From the NCBI GenBank assembly GCA_047633195.1, contig JBLIEU010000002.1:1-64000 (forward strand): a stretch of DNA of 64,000 bases, in the 5' to 3' direction. The translations under genes were made by a program, and so were the position numbers. The notes under the pieces were generated by a model. The model was not told where the DNA came from. It saw only the letters and a program-made list of their open reading frames with translations, and ran no database searches. Of this stretch, positions 44,872 to 54,640 are shown in pieces (the first letter of the stretch is position 1; every line of letters starts with the position of its first letter). The stretch comes from JAKVAV01 sp047633195 (GTDB taxonomy: Bacteria > Bacteroidota > Bacteroidia > Flavobacteriales_D > Cryomorphaceae).

Positions 44872-46876
44872 TCTGCCCGTTAAATAAGCCAATTAACTTA
44901 GCATCGCCAAAGCCTTTACTTTTTAATTGAGATAAGGCTTCTTCGGCTTTTACTTTATCGACGAAAGACTTGTAAATGTACCTTGTGGTGCCGTTCGTCA
45001 CTCTCATTGGACTTACATCATCAAGTTCTATGAATTTGCTCAACATATCAGCAGGTACTCTGCCACTGAAAGATCCAAGTTGTACTGAGTAATCGACATG
45101 CTCCGCATTAATACCACCTATTTTGGGGGTGTCAGTAATTGCTTCTTTTTTGCTCACTCGTGCTCCAGCTTCCTTGAGCGATATTCGTTTCCCGCCCTTA
45201 TATGCGGTTACGAATGAATCTTCAAACCCTTGAAGAAGCAATTCAATTCTGTGTTCAGCAGCATCTTTGATACTTTCAAAAGAGCCACTCATGTAGTGGG
45301 TTAATCCGTCTTGACCTGTTATAACCAAAACATCATCAATTTCTTGAAAGATGTTGTCCGAAAGTCTGTAGCGGTATGCGCCTATTTGAACTCTGAAAGC
45401 AGTTTGATCGGGATTTGAATAAGAGGATTTCGAACTCTTTTCGATCAACGCGATTTCCGATTCGGCCACGCTGTTGAATATGCCAAGGTCATTGTAAATT
45501 AGTTCCGTTTCGTAGTTCATCTCTTGAAGCTGTTTCATTCTACTGTAAGCTTCTTCTAGAGTGCTGAAATCACCAATAAAATAATTCAGGCCATTTTCAT
45601 CTTCATTTCCTTTAACATCCGAGATGCTCAAAAGCTTTGAAATCGCGAAACCATCCAGGTTTTCTGTGTCCGCAATTTTTACTCTATATCCTTTACTTCT
45701 ACCTCGAATTTTAACAGAATGTCGATCGTAGTCTGCAGTTTCTTTTATACTCTTCTGGTAGCTGAGGTTTCCAAGACTGTCCTTATAAGTCAAATAAATG
45801 TCTTCTATCACAGCATCTGTCAAAGTAACTCCTTCCAAGTCCACAAGGTTACCTACAGGAGTTGTCAATTCTCCATCCAGAAAGTCAGCTACTCCATCGT
45901 TGTCGGTATCTAATGGACATCCGTATTCGTCGATGGCTACACCCTCCTTTGTGAAAGGACATAGATCGGTAATATCGGCAATACCATCTGCATCTTCATC
46001 CTGAAAGTCTATGTTGTCAAATTCAAGACTTGAAGACTTTTCACTAGGTGATTTCTTTTCGTGGTTTAGATTGTAGAGTATTCCGATAGACGAAAACATA
46101 AAGTGATCATTTCCTGCTCTGCCATTTGGCTGATCTGATATATTGTCAATATTGTCTGTAAAACTCAAATGAAACTCCGTACCCATATTGAGGGTGAAGA
46201 AATCATTTATTTTCAAATTTGCTCCAGCTCCAATTGGGACACTTACACCTCTTAATGCGTAGGGTAAACCCGAGCTTTCATTTGTTGCTCTGAGGTCAGA
46301 TTCGTACGTGTAATCTCTAACGATAACGTTTGCGTCACTTTTGTTTGGAGCGTTCTCTCCCAAGTTTCTTATAGTCCCGTCCGACCAGTAGTGATAGCTC
46401 TGCCCGTTGGCATCCATCATGTCTGCCTTTGAATTGAATTCGAATGTGGAGATTCCTAAAGAAACGTAAGGCTCAATGATTCTCTCTTTAGGAAGAAAAT
46501 GATCAAAATTGTAAGAAAAACTTAGCCCGCCCATGCGAATGGGAGTGCTAAAATTGGCGTTACCACCTTCCGTTCTTTCTTCCTGTGTGATATTGCCAAA
46601 AAAGGCAAATGCACGAAGACTGAATGCATCAGTCAAAGGAGAGATTAGATAGAGGCTGTGCCCCCAATTCATTTGAGATTGTTGGCTTAGACCGTCAAGA
46701 CTTCCTACGTCGCCAAAATAGTTGATTAAACCAGTATTCAAGCCGAGTTGAGGCCTGAACAATTTGTTTTCGTTTATTGTCGCAGTTGAATCTGTTTGGG
46801 CAGTAGCCAATTGGTTGGATACAGCCAAAACCAAAGCGAGGAAAGCAATTCGTATGTATTTAATAGGGGTACGCAT
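44831..46876 (-). CDS. outer-membrane protein with TSP3 linker and SPOR-like repeats
   Basis: A 681-aa envelope protein. Signal peptide MRTPIKYIRIAFLALVLAVS through ATAQ. A beta-barrel-like N-terminal half (LGLNTGLINYFGDVGSLDGL to SIGILYNL) is followed by a calcium-binding thrombospondin type 3 segment near 295-335 (DEDADGIADITDLCP, DTDNDGVADFLD). The C-terminal half holds at least three SPOR-like repeats (YFIGDFSTLEEA, FRVQIGAYRYRL, YSVQLGSFSGRV), which in other proteins bind denuded peptidoglycan. It may link outer membrane and cell wall. Confidence 0.75.
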   Translation of the reverse strand: MRTPIKYIRIAFLALVLAVSNQLATAQTDSTATINENKLFRPQLGLNTGLINYFGDVGSLDGLSQQSQMNWGHSLYLISPLTDAFSLRAFAFFGNITQEERTEGGNANFSTPIRMGGLSFSYNFDHFLPKERIIEPYVSLGISTFEFNSKADMMDANGQSYHYWSDGTIRNLGENAPNKSDANVIVRDYTYESDLRATNESSGLPYALRGVSVPIGAGANLKINDFFTLNMGTEFHLSFTDNIDNISDQPNGRAGNDHFMFSSIGILYNLNHEKKSPSEKSSSLEFDNIDFQDEDADGIADITDLCPFTKEGVAIDEYGCPLDTDNDGVADFLDGELTTPVGNLVDLEGVTLTDAVIEDIYLTYKDSLGNLSYQKSIKETADYDRHSVKIRGRSKGYRVKIADTENLDGFAISKLLSISDVKGNEDENGLNYFIGDFSTLEEAYSRMKQLQEMNYETELIYNDLGIFNSVAESEIALIEKSSKSSYSNPDQTAFRVQIGAYRYRLSDNIFQEIDDVLVITGQDGLTHYMSGSFESIKDAAEHRIELLLQGFEDSFVTAYKGGKRISLKEAGARVSKKEAITDTPKIGGINAEHVDYSVQLGSFSGRVPADMLSKFIELDDVSPMRVTNGTTRYIYKSFVDKVKAEEALSQLKSKGFGDAKLIGLFNGQIISEEEASRLKSE

Positions 46877-46930
46877 AGTGAGAATTAATCACTTGCGTAT
46901 ACTGAAAGGAGGGCTAAAAGGTTGCGCCTC

Positions 46931-48307
46931 TCATGGGTACCACTTTTGGGCAGTGACCATCAGAGCTTCTTGAACACTGATTCTTTCTCCATCAGTGTAG
47001 GCCGTCACGAATGGGCCTTGAAATTTGTCGTACTTAACCCTAATTCGCTGTCGGTCGTCGCGTGCAGACTTATAAACTTGGTGATATCCTGTAGTGTATT
47101 TGAACCACCCTTTGTGGTTTTCAAGTTTATAGCCTTCGTTAAAATTGTTGAGTTTTTCGAAAACACCTTTTTGAAGATTGTTCTTTCCTGCAGCTATTTG
47201 AACTCGAAAGAAAACCCCCGTTTCTGGTTGAGGCACGTTAATGATGTTCGAATCAGATGGAGTCTCAGGATCATTATTTGACGCTGTAATTGGTTCTTCT
47301 ACAACTTCGGGTGTGTTCTTTACTTTCTTCTCAGTTACCCGTGCAATTACTGGAAGAACTGCAGGAATAGCCATGTTTTCTGCAACCTCTTTAACGGCCT
47401 CTTCCACCTCGGCGGTAGATTCGTCCATTACTTCTGCTCCTGAGGTGTCTTTAGAACTTTCCTCAGCCATCATATCTATTCCCGAAGAAATGGGAACCAC
47501 TACTGTTTCTTCCCCCTCTAAATATGAGAAAGTACCTTCAATAACTGGTTCATCGCCATTTAATCCGATCACAGGGAGAAGCTTGTAAGAAATGGTGACA
47601 ACATCGTTTCCGGGAATGTCATACCAAATGTATTTTATCACTTGATTCATCGAGCTAAATACAGCACCACTGGACTTAAAATCTATGGCAGTGTAGCCTT
47701 CTGGAAAATTCTCCTCTATTTTTGCAAATCCCGTCAATTCTTCCTTTTCAATTTCTACTGTTACCCTCCATTGATTTACTCCGTCAGGTCGAATATTGCG
47801 ATCAACTAAAGCGAAGGCTTCCTTATTTATACCTTTCTCTTCCACGGATTCTACAATGGACTCGGCCATTATTTCTTGTGCTGTTCCCACATTGATATAA
47901 TGGGTTGGAACGTCGTGATTCTTTCTCTCATTTTCATAGATGTATGAGAAACGCGATTCCAAGGCCTTTTTGCCCTTAGCTGCTCCAGTGGTGCGTATTC
48001 TGTATGAAATGGAGAACTCCTCGTTTGCAGGAAGCGCCATCCAAATGAACTTGGCTTTGCCATTATTAAAAGTAAAAGAGGCTCCCGAAGATTCCACGAC
48101 TTCTATGCTCAGCCCCTCATCGACGGTAATTTGATATTTGGCAAAACCAGTAACGTCTGATTTGTCAAGTTCCACTACGACCACTGCTTCTGATGCGGAT
48201 CCCATGTTTTCGGGAGGGTTATGCTTGATTTTTACCTCTTCCTTTTGGCCAAGAGAAAAGAGTAAAAGTCCTAAAATCTGAATGCCAATGAAAAAAATTC
48301 TTGTCAT
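46931..48307 (-). CDS. SPOR-domain protein with a duplicated beta domain
   Basis: A 458-aa protein from the ATG at 48307 (MTRIFFIGIQILGLLLFSLG signal). Two tandem modules of about 120 residues share the pattern DVTGFAKYQITVDEG / ELTGFAKIEENFPEG, followed by a KFIWMALP / KYIWYDIP strand. An acidic, Ala/Glu-rich linker follows, then a C-terminal SPOR-like domain (FFRVQIAAGKNNLQ to the end). The end shares PFVTAYTDGERISVQEA with FVTAYKGGKRISLKEA in the gene downstream. It probably binds the cell wall. The upstream in-frame TTG at 48346 was not chosen. Confidence 0.72.
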   Translation of the reverse strand: MTRIFFIGIQILGLLLFSLGQKEEVKIKHNPPENMGSASEAVVVVELDKSDVTGFAKYQITVDEGLSIEVVESSGASFTFNNGKAKFIWMALPANEEFSISYRIRTTGAAKGKKALESRFSYIYENERKNHDVPTHYINVGTAQEIMAESIVESVEEKGINKEAFALVDRNIRPDGVNQWRVTVEIEKEELTGFAKIEENFPEGYTAIDFKSSGAVFSSMNQVIKYIWYDIPGNDVVTISYKLLPVIGLNGDEPVIEGTFSYLEGEETVVVPISSGIDMMAEESSKDTSGAEVMDESTAEVEEAVKEVAENMAIPAVLPVIARVTEKKVKNTPEVVEEPITASNNDPETPSDSNIINVPQPETGVFFRVQIAAGKNNLQKGVFEKLNNFNEGYKLENHKGWFKYTTGYHQVYKSARDDRQRIRVKYDKFQGPFVTAYTDGERISVQEALMVTAQKWYP

Positions 48308-48343
48308 ACCTCCGAGATAAAGCTCGTTAAAGAGCCTTTCTAA

Positions 48344-48351
48344 CAAAGCTA
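48344..48351 (-). promoter_or_regulatory. candidate -7 box (TAGCTTTG) for the SPOR-domain gene
   Basis: On the minus strand TAGCTTTG matches TAnnTTTG, 36 bp before the ATG at 48307. No -33 TTTG at the usual distance was seen. Confidence 0.4.
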
Positions 48352-48433
48352 TCCAATAGACAAGCCACCTCGGTTAGCCCGAAGCGAATTTGCAAACAGA
48401 ATTTTGTTGAAATCGGAAGGAAACCGAATTGAA

Positions 48434-49144
48434 CTAGAAGTTCGGCTTTAGCATGTACTTTTGGTAGAAGGCATCGATATGACCCACAGCCTCTTCGGGG
48501 GTGTTTGCGATTCGGAACAAGTCCAAGTCTTCTTCACTGATCGATTTGTACCTTCCCAATAGATTGGTTTTTATCCAATCTAATAAACCAGACCAATAAT
48601 CCTCGCCGTAGAGTATGATAGGGAATCGACCAATTTTCCCTGTCTGAATAAGGGTTAAGGCTTCAAATAGTTCGTCCAATGTTCCAAAGCCTCCAGGCAT
48701 CACTATAAAGCCTTGAGAGTACTTGACAAACATTACTTTTCTGACAAAGAAATAATCGAAAGTGATGAGTTTGTCCTTGTCTATGTAAGGGTTGCCGTTC
48801 TGCTCAAATGGCAGATCAATATTTAACCCAACACTGTCACCACCTCCGCGTTGGGCTCCTTTATTTCCAGCTTCCATAATACCGGGCCCTCCTCCTGTTA
48901 CCACTCCGTAGCCGGCCTGACTGAGCAAATAAGCTATTTCTTCGGCAGCTATATAAGAAGGATCGTCATCGCTGAAACGGGCAGACCCGAAAATAGAAAC
49001 GCACGGTTTGATTCGCGAAAGCTTTTCAAAACCTTCGACAAATTCTGACATGATCTTGAAGATCGCCCAACTGTCATTGGCTTTGATTTCATTCCAAGAT
49101 TTGTGCTTAAAGGCGCGCTTTATTCGCTTATCATCATTTGTCAT
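48434..49144 (-). CDS. LOG-family (TIGR00730) phosphoribohydrolase
   Basis: A 236-aa Rossmann-fold protein. VVTGGGPGIMEAGNKGA near 81-97 and MPGGFGTLDELFE at 149-161 are the LOG signature; such enzymes hydrolyse nucleoside 5'-monophosphates (cytokinin-type or AMP/IMP) to base and ribose 5-phosphate. It is the last gene of the nine-gene minus-strand series and overlaps uvrA by 11 bp. Confidence 0.9.
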   Translation of the reverse strand: MTNDDKRIKRAFKHKSWNEIKANDSWAIFKIMSEFVEGFEKLSRIKPCVSIFGSARFSDDDPSYIAAEEIAYLLSQAGYGVVTGGGPGIMEAGNKGAQRGGGDSVGLNIDLPFEQNGNPYIDKDKLITFDYFFVRKVMFVKYSQGFIVMPGGFGTLDELFEALTLIQTGKIGRFPIILYGEDYWSGLLDWIKTNLLGRYKSISEEDLDLFRIANTPEEAVGHIDAFYQKYMLKPNF

Positions 49145-51971
49145 CCAATTCGAGTTTTAAGTATTCAGCAGTGTAGCCAGCTCCCTTTTTTACAACTTGT
49201 TCGGGAGTGCCTCTGGCAATAATCTCCCCGCCTCCATCTCCGCCTTCAGGGCCTAAATCTAAAATATAGTCAGCCACTTTTACCACATCCAGGTTATGTT
49301 CTATCACCAAGACAGTGTTCCCTTGATTGACTAGCCGATTTAAAACACTGATTAGTAGTCTAATATCTTCAAAATGAAGGCCCGTGGTGGGTTCGTCTAA
49401 TATATAAAATGTCTGTCCTGTACCTTTTTTGCTCAGCTCTGAGGCCAGTTTTATCCTTTGTGCTTCTCCTCCTGATAGGGTTGTGCTCGGTTGTCCTAAA
49501 GTCAAATAACCCAGCCCAACATCAAAAAGAGTTGTCAGTTTCAGTGATATTCTGGGGTGATCTTCAAAAAAGCCAACCGCCACTTCTATTGTCATATCGA
49601 GGACATCACTGATTGACTTTCCTCGAAACCGAACTTCGAGGGTCTCTCGATTGTATCTTCTGCCTTCACACGTCTCGCATTGCACGTAGACATCAGGTAA
49701 GAAATTCATCTCGATGGTTTTGACTCCTGCTCCTCTGCACGTCTCGCATCTTCCTCCTGTCGTGTTGAATGAGAATCTCCCAGCTTTGTATCCCCTGATT
49801 TTGGCTTCAGGCAGTTGAGCATAGAGATTCCTGATGTCAGTGAACACTCCCGTATACGTGGCGGGATTGCTTCGCGGTGTTCTACCGATTGGTGATTGAT
49901 CAATTTCAATGACCTTGTCAATGTGTTCTAGTCCTTTTATGCCTTTGTAGGCCAATGGTTTTTTTACGCCTTTGTAAACATGCGCATTGAGAATGGGGTA
50001 GAGCGTTTGATTGATGAGGGTAGACTTTCCACTTCCCGAAACTCCTGTTACGCAAGTGAAAGTGCCCAATGGGAATGTGGCACTGACGTTCTTCAAATTG
50101 TTTCCTGAGGCTCCTGTAAGGGTTATTTTATCTCCATTGCCCTTCCTCCGCTTTTTTGGAATTTCGATTTTCCTCTTCCCCGAAAGGTAATCTGCGGTGA
50201 GCGACCCCGACTTCATCACTTCTTTGACTTTACCTTCACCCACAATCTTTCCGCCATGGATGCCTGCAAATGGGCCTATGTCAATGAGGTGATCTGCCGC
50301 CAAAATCATGTCTTTGTCGTGTTCTACTACGATTACACTGTTGCCAATATCTCGCAGATTTCTGAGTGATTCAATCAGTTTATTATTATCCCGTTGGTGC
50401 AGCCCAATGCTGGGCTCATCAAGGATGTACAATACACCAACTAGCTTTGATCCAATTTGAGTTGCCAAGCGGATCCGTTGTGCCTCACCACCAGATAAAG
50501 TCTTGGCACTTCGATCAAGGGAGAGATAGTCCAACCCTACATCCATCAAGAATCCAGAACGATTTTTAATTTCTTTAAGAATCTCCGTTGCGATTCTCAG
50601 TTGAGTCTTGTTCAATTTCTTTTCCAAGGAATTGATCCAATCGTCGAACTTATTAATACCCCAAGAGGAAATTTCAGCGATGTTTTTGTCATCGAGCTTG
50701 AAGTTCAGCGCTTCTTCCCTAAGTCGGGCACCCTCACAGTTGGGGCAGGCGATTTGATTCATAAAGCTATTTACCCATCGCTGTATGGGGCGCGAGGAGT
50801 TTTCATCTGCCTGTCGAGAAATGAAATTGATGATACCCTCGAAGTTAACGTTGTACTCGCTCGAACCAGTGGCAGTGTCGATCTTCAAGGTTTCGTTCGT
50901 GCCATTGAGTATTTTATCGACTAGCTCATCATCAATGTCTTTTAGTGGTGTGTTGAGGTCGTAATCATATTTTCTCAAAAGACCTTCTACCTGTCTGAAT
51001 ATCCAGTTGTTTTTGTAAGAACCAAGTGGAGCAATTCCTCCTTTTCGGAGGGACTTGTTCTCATCGGGAATGATCTTTTTTCGATCTACCTCACTTACTT
51101 CACCTATGCCATTGCAGCGCTTACAAACTCCGTACGGTGAATTGAATGAAAACAAATTCGGTTCGGGTTCGGGATAGGAGATACCAGTAGTAGGGCACAT
51201 CAAATCACGGCTGAAATGACGCGCTTCTTCTGTTTCCCAATTCATCACCATCATAGCCCCCTTTCCAGTATCCATGGCGGTGGTGACACTTTGGCGAAGA
51301 CGTTGTTTATCCTTTTCGCTGGCCGTCATGCGGTCTACTACTATTTCAATATCGTGGATTTTGTAGCGATCAAGCTTCATCCCACTCGTAATTTCTTTTA
51401 CCTCTCCGTCTACTCGTACACGCAAGTAACCTTGCTTGCTGATTTGTTGGAAGAGTTCTCGGTAATGCCCCTTTCTTCCTCTCACCACTGGCGCCAGTAC
51501 TGCTATTTTTTGATCGCAGTAAGTATTCATGATCAGGTCAACGATCTGATCTTCACTGTACTTAACCATTTTTCCCCCAGTCTCATAAGAGTATGCGTCG
51601 GCTACTCTAGCATAGAGCAATCTTAGAAAATCGTAAATTTCAGTGATGGTTCCTACAGTCGATCGGGGACTTTTGCTGATGGTTTTTTGCTCGATGCTAA
51701 TAACAGGACTCAGCCCTGTGATTTTATCTACATCGGGCCGCTCAATATTTCCCAGAAACTGTCTGGCGTAAGCAGAGAAAGTTTCAATGTATCTTCTCTG
51801 CCCTTCGGCATAAATGGTGTCGAAAGCGAGTGATGATTTTCCGCTACCACTCAAACCTGTTATAACAACAAGTTGATTTCGCGGAATGACTACATCGATA
51901 TTTTGAAGGTTGTGTACTCTGGCGCCCAGAACTTCGATGCTTTCTTTTTGTAAGGGTTCCGTACTTTTCAA
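49134..51971 (-). CDS. uvrA: excinuclease ABC subunit A
   Basis: A 945-aa DNA-damage sensor of nucleotide excision repair. Two ABC cassettes: Walker A GLSGSGKSSLAFDT near 38-51 and GVSGSGKSTLINQT near 645; ABC signatures LSGGEAQRIRLA and LSGGEAQRIKLA; Zn-binding CxxC sets in the insertion domain (CKRCNG, CPNCEG) and near 745-775 (CETCRG, CETCEG). Length is standard. It follows the mltD-like gene by 5 bp and shares a unit with capsule genes, an unusual neighbourhood. Confidence 0.97.
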   Translation of the reverse strand: MKSTEPLQKESIEVLGARVHNLQNIDVVIPRNQLVVITGLSGSGKSSLAFDTIYAEGQRRYIETFSAYARQFLGNIERPDVDKITGLSPVISIEQKTISKSPRSTVGTITEIYDFLRLLYARVADAYSYETGGKMVKYSEDQIVDLIMNTYCDQKIAVLAPVVRGRKGHYRELFQQISKQGYLRVRVDGEVKEITSGMKLDRYKIHDIEIVVDRMTASEKDKQRLRQSVTTAMDTGKGAMMVMNWETEEARHFSRDLMCPTTGISYPEPEPNLFSFNSPYGVCKRCNGIGEVSEVDRKKIIPDENKSLRKGGIAPLGSYKNNWIFRQVEGLLRKYDYDLNTPLKDIDDELVDKILNGTNETLKIDTATGSSEYNVNFEGIINFISRQADENSSRPIQRWVNSFMNQIACPNCEGARLREEALNFKLDDKNIAEISSWGINKFDDWINSLEKKLNKTQLRIATEILKEIKNRSGFLMDVGLDYLSLDRSAKTLSGGEAQRIRLATQIGSKLVGVLYILDEPSIGLHQRDNNKLIESLRNLRDIGNSVIVVEHDKDMILAADHLIDIGPFAGIHGGKIVGEGKVKEVMKSGSLTADYLSGKRKIEIPKKRRKGNGDKITLTGASGNNLKNVSATFPLGTFTCVTGVSGSGKSTLINQTLYPILNAHVYKGVKKPLAYKGIKGLEHIDKVIEIDQSPIGRTPRSNPATYTGVFTDIRNLYAQLPEAKIRGYKAGRFSFNTTGGRCETCRGAGVKTIEMNFLPDVYVQCETCEGRRYNRETLEVRFRGKSISDVLDMTIEVAVGFFEDHPRISLKLTTLFDVGLGYLTLGQPSTTLSGGEAQRIKLASELSKKGTGQTFYILDEPTTGLHFEDIRLLISVLNRLVNQGNTVLVIEHNLDVVKVADYILDLGPEGGDGGGEIIARGTPEQVVKKGAGYTAEYLKLELDDK

Positions 51972-51976
51972 TCGGA

Positions 51977-52987
51977 TTATTTACTAAGAGGTTCGGAGAT
52001 TAAAGTATCCGAGACGGCTTTTTGTTCGGCAAACGGAACTAGCCCTTGAACTCTATCAGTTGGAAGTTTGATTTCGTACTCTTTTCTGCCAGGATTGGTG
52101 AGGTACGTATCTCTCAGCCATGGGTTGAGAATTTTCAAAATCTTGTAGTTTATCCCGTTTAACATCGCAAATTCTGAGAAATCATCCACACCTTCTTCGA
52201 TCGTGACTGTTCGTGTATCATATGCAGGATAGAGGTCTTGCGGCCTGAAGTGAAATCCGTATTGGGCTGGTTTGCTCAAGATTTCCTTGGTAGCCAAGAT
52301 TCGGTACATATACCGACCCGTTTCTGCATTTAAGAGTAAGTCATAGTAATTATCGACATTCTGACGTTCGGTTTGCTTGCTAAGTCCTGACATTCCCATG
52401 TTGTAACTAGCTGCGGCCATGCTCCATGACCCGTATTTTGCATGGGCTTTTTTTAGGTAGTCGCAGGCTGCGGCAGTCGCCTTTTCGATATGATAACGCT
52501 CGTCAACTTCGTTGTTTATTTCTAGGCCATATTCTCGCCCTGTAGTTTTCATAAACTGCCAAAAGCCCGTCGCTCCCGCTGGAGAGACTACATCTGTTAA
52601 CCCACTTTCTATTACTGCCAAATACTTGAAATCGTCAGGCACTCCGTTTTCTTGTAAAATGGGTTCAATGACCGGAAACCATCTATTGGAGCGCTTGTGA
52701 AAGAGAAGTGTTTGCGATTGCCAATACGTATTGACCAATAGTTCATGATCCAACTTTTCTCTGACATCAAGAATGTGAAGAGGGATCTCTTCGTCAGCAA
52801 AGGTCAACCCGTCAGGTGAGCTAAGGCTGAATATTTTGTAATTGTCATTAAAATATTGGCGATAGCTGATATCGGGATTTGAGCTGGCAGACTTAAAAGA
52901 ATAGCCCGTCCAAAGAACAGCTATTACGAGAATTGATAAAATGGAAATGAGCAGAACTCGAAACGTTTTAGAAGGGGATGGCTGCAT
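51977..52987 (-). CDS. lytic transglycosylase (SLT/MltD-like)
   Basis: A 336-aa murein-cleaving enzyme with an N-terminal membrane anchor (about 10-30). The SLT domain has catalytic E127 in AVIESGLTD, then SPAGATGFWQFMKTTGREYG and AAASYNMGMSGL, all typical. No LysM repeats. In capsule operons such enzymes may open the cell wall for secretion complexes. It lies 3 bp after the wecA-like gene and 5 bp before uvrA. Confidence 0.88.
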   Translation of the reverse strand: MQPSPSKTFRVLLISILSILVIAVLWTGYSFKSASSNPDISYRQYFNDNYKIFSLSSPDGLTFADEEIPLHILDVREKLDHELLVNTYWQSQTLLFHKRSNRWFPVIEPILQENGVPDDFKYLAVIESGLTDVVSPAGATGFWQFMKTTGREYGLEINNEVDERYHIEKATAAACDYLKKAHAKYGSWSMAAASYNMGMSGLSKQTERQNVDNYYDLLLNAETGRYMYRILATKEILSKPAQYGFHFRPQDLYPAYDTRTVTIEEGVDDFSEFAMLNGINYKILKILNPWLRDTYLTNPGRKEYEIKLPTDRVQGLVPFAEQKAVSDTLISEPLSK

Positions 52988-52990
52988 GTA

Positions 52991-54079
52991 TTAATGATCT
53001 TTAATTCCTTTTTTCTTATTGACTTCTGTCATAATAAACAATATTAAAAATACGGCTAAGAAGTAGAAAAGATACGTAGCAATCATCAGATAATCTGAAG
53101 GATCTATGTTAATAAGATACAAAGTGTACAACAGAATGGAAATTGCCGATACAAAAACGAAAATTTTAGCCACTTGGGCATCCGAAAAACCTCGATATGA
53201 TAAGTGGTGGGTAGTATGGTCTTTTCCACCTACGAAGGGGGAATGGCCTCTTCTCAAACGGTTGATAGTAACCGTAAGCGTATCTGAAATGGGTAAAATA
53301 AAAACGGTCAACAATGCGGCAAGACTATACCAGCCTTGTGAGGATTCGGGCTCCAATCCGACATTCCAACAGTAGTGAATACCGACATATCCCAAGATAA
53401 CACCAAGAAACTGACTTCCCGTATCCCCCATAAACATCTTGCTGGGGTGCCAATTGTGGTAGAGAAAGGCAACGAGTGAAGCCAATACTCCAATGACCAA
53501 CATGAAATTGACATCTCCATAAGTTTCAGTAGAAACCATAAAGATGATCGGTGCTGCCAAAATGAAACTACCGACAGATGCCGCAATTCCATCCATATTA
53601 TCCAGCATATTAATGGAGTTCATGATGCCTACAACCCAAAATACTGTTAGGGTATAGTTCATCCAATTACTTTCAAAGATGGCTATCGACGAACCGGTCA
53701 GAACCAAGATGATACCACAGAGAATCTGAATACTCAGCTTGAGTATGGGCTTGGTATTGTAGGCATCATCGGTTAGTCCCATAAGAAAACCCAATCCAGC
53801 ACTAAGGAGAAGGCCAGGAATCTGTGGTTTACTGATCACATCCTGATAATCATAGAAAAATAGGCACAAGCAAAAGCTAATCAAGAAGATGATAAAAAAA
53901 GAAAGACCGCCTATGGCTGGCTTGGTCTGGGCACTCCATCTTACGGTTACCCCTTCTTGGTTTTTTGTTCCCAATGTTTTGACAAACCTTAGCAATATAC
54001 TATTGATGAGCAGCGCAAATGCAGTCATGGTGAAGAAAAAGAAACTATAGAAGATGATGTAATATGAACTTTCTTTCAT
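52991..54079 (-). CDS. WecA/MraY-family polyprenyl-phosphate sugar-1-phosphate transferase
   Basis: A 362-aa inner-membrane protein with about ten helices that starts glycan synthesis by moving a HexNAc 1-phosphate to undecaprenyl phosphate. Motifs: LTDDAYNTKP (D104/D105), NMLDNMDGIAAS (157-168), FMGDTGSQFLG and KDHTTHHLSYRG near 290-300, the last resembling the C-terminal His motif of WecA-like enzymes. It is the only initiating transferase in the window, so it may serve the plus-strand glycan cluster as well. Confidence 0.9.
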   Translation of the reverse strand: MKESSYYIIFYSFFFFTMTAFALLINSILLRFVKTLGTKNQEGVTVRWSAQTKPAIGGLSFFIIFLISFCLCLFFYDYQDVISKPQIPGLLLSAGLGFLMGLTDDAYNTKPILKLSIQILCGIILVLTGSSIAIFESNWMNYTLTVFWVVGIMNSINMLDNMDGIAASVGSFILAAPIIFMVSTETYGDVNFMLVIGVLASLVAFLYHNWHPSKMFMGDTGSQFLGVILGYVGIHYCWNVGLEPESSQGWYSLAALLTVFILPISDTLTVTINRLRRGHSPFVGGKDHTTHHLSYRGFSDAQVAKIFVFVSAISILLYTLYLINIDPSDYLMIATYLFYFLAVFLILFIMTEVNKKKGIKDH

Positions 54080-54082
54080 GAG

Positions 54083-54640
54083 TTAAACCAAAAAAGTAGT
54101 GCTGAAATCCTCCAGTCTCTGTTCCGTTTCCCTGTCTTTATAAGAGAGTATTGGTTCATTAACTTCCCAATCTATTCCTATTGCAGGATCATCCCATTTC
54201 AACGACCTTTCGCTGTCTCGGTGGTAAAATTTTGAGCACTTGTAACTGAAAATCGTCTGATCTTCTAAAACTACAAACCCATGTGCAAAACCTTTGGGTA
54301 CAAAGAATTGCTTTTTGTTCTTCGCCGAAAGTAGCACCTTGGCATATTCTCCAAAAGTCGGAGAGTTTTGACGTAAGTCCACTGCTACATCCATAACACT
54401 GCCTCTAACTACTCGCACCAACTTATCTTGAGCAAAAGGCGGTACTTGAAAATGTAGCCCCCTAAGAACACCTTTGTTTGACATGGATTCGTTGTCTTGA
54501 ACGAAGTCAACATCAACCCCTGTAGCATCTTTAAAAGCTGTTTTATTAAAGCTTTCAATAAAGTAACCTCTATCATCTTCGAAAACGCTAGGTTCCAGAG
54601 TCAGTAAGCCGCTGATATGGTTTCTAACCACCTTCATCAA
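54083..54640 (-). CDS. rfbC: dTDP-4-dehydrorhamnose 3,5-epimerase
   Basis: A 185-aa cupin enzyme. VLRGLHFQVPP with catalytic H63, the substrate loop QDKLVRVVRGSVMDVAVDLR, and PKGFAHGFVVLEDQTIFSYKC with the family Tyr (about 133) match RfbC/RmlC. It makes dTDP-4-keto-L-rhamnose. The partner genes rmlA, rmlB and rmlD are not in the window. The start overlaps the stop of wzc by 4 bp; the second Met codon is an equal choice. Confidence 0.93.
   Translation of the reverse strand: MMKVVRNHISGLLTLEPSVFEDDRGYFIESFNKTAFKDATGVDVDFVQDNESMSNKGVLRGLHFQVPPFAQDKLVRVVRGSVMDVAVDLRQNSPTFGEYAKVLLSAKNKKQFFVPKGFAHGFVVLEDQTIFSYKCSKFYHRDSERSLKWDDPAIGIDWEVNEPILSYKDRETEQRLEDFSTTFLV

Noticed and set aside
48308..48313. 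GGAGGT directly before the ATG at 48307 as a ribosome binding site
   Set aside because: It touches the start codon, too close for a Shine-Dalgarno pairing, and such sites are rare in this genome.
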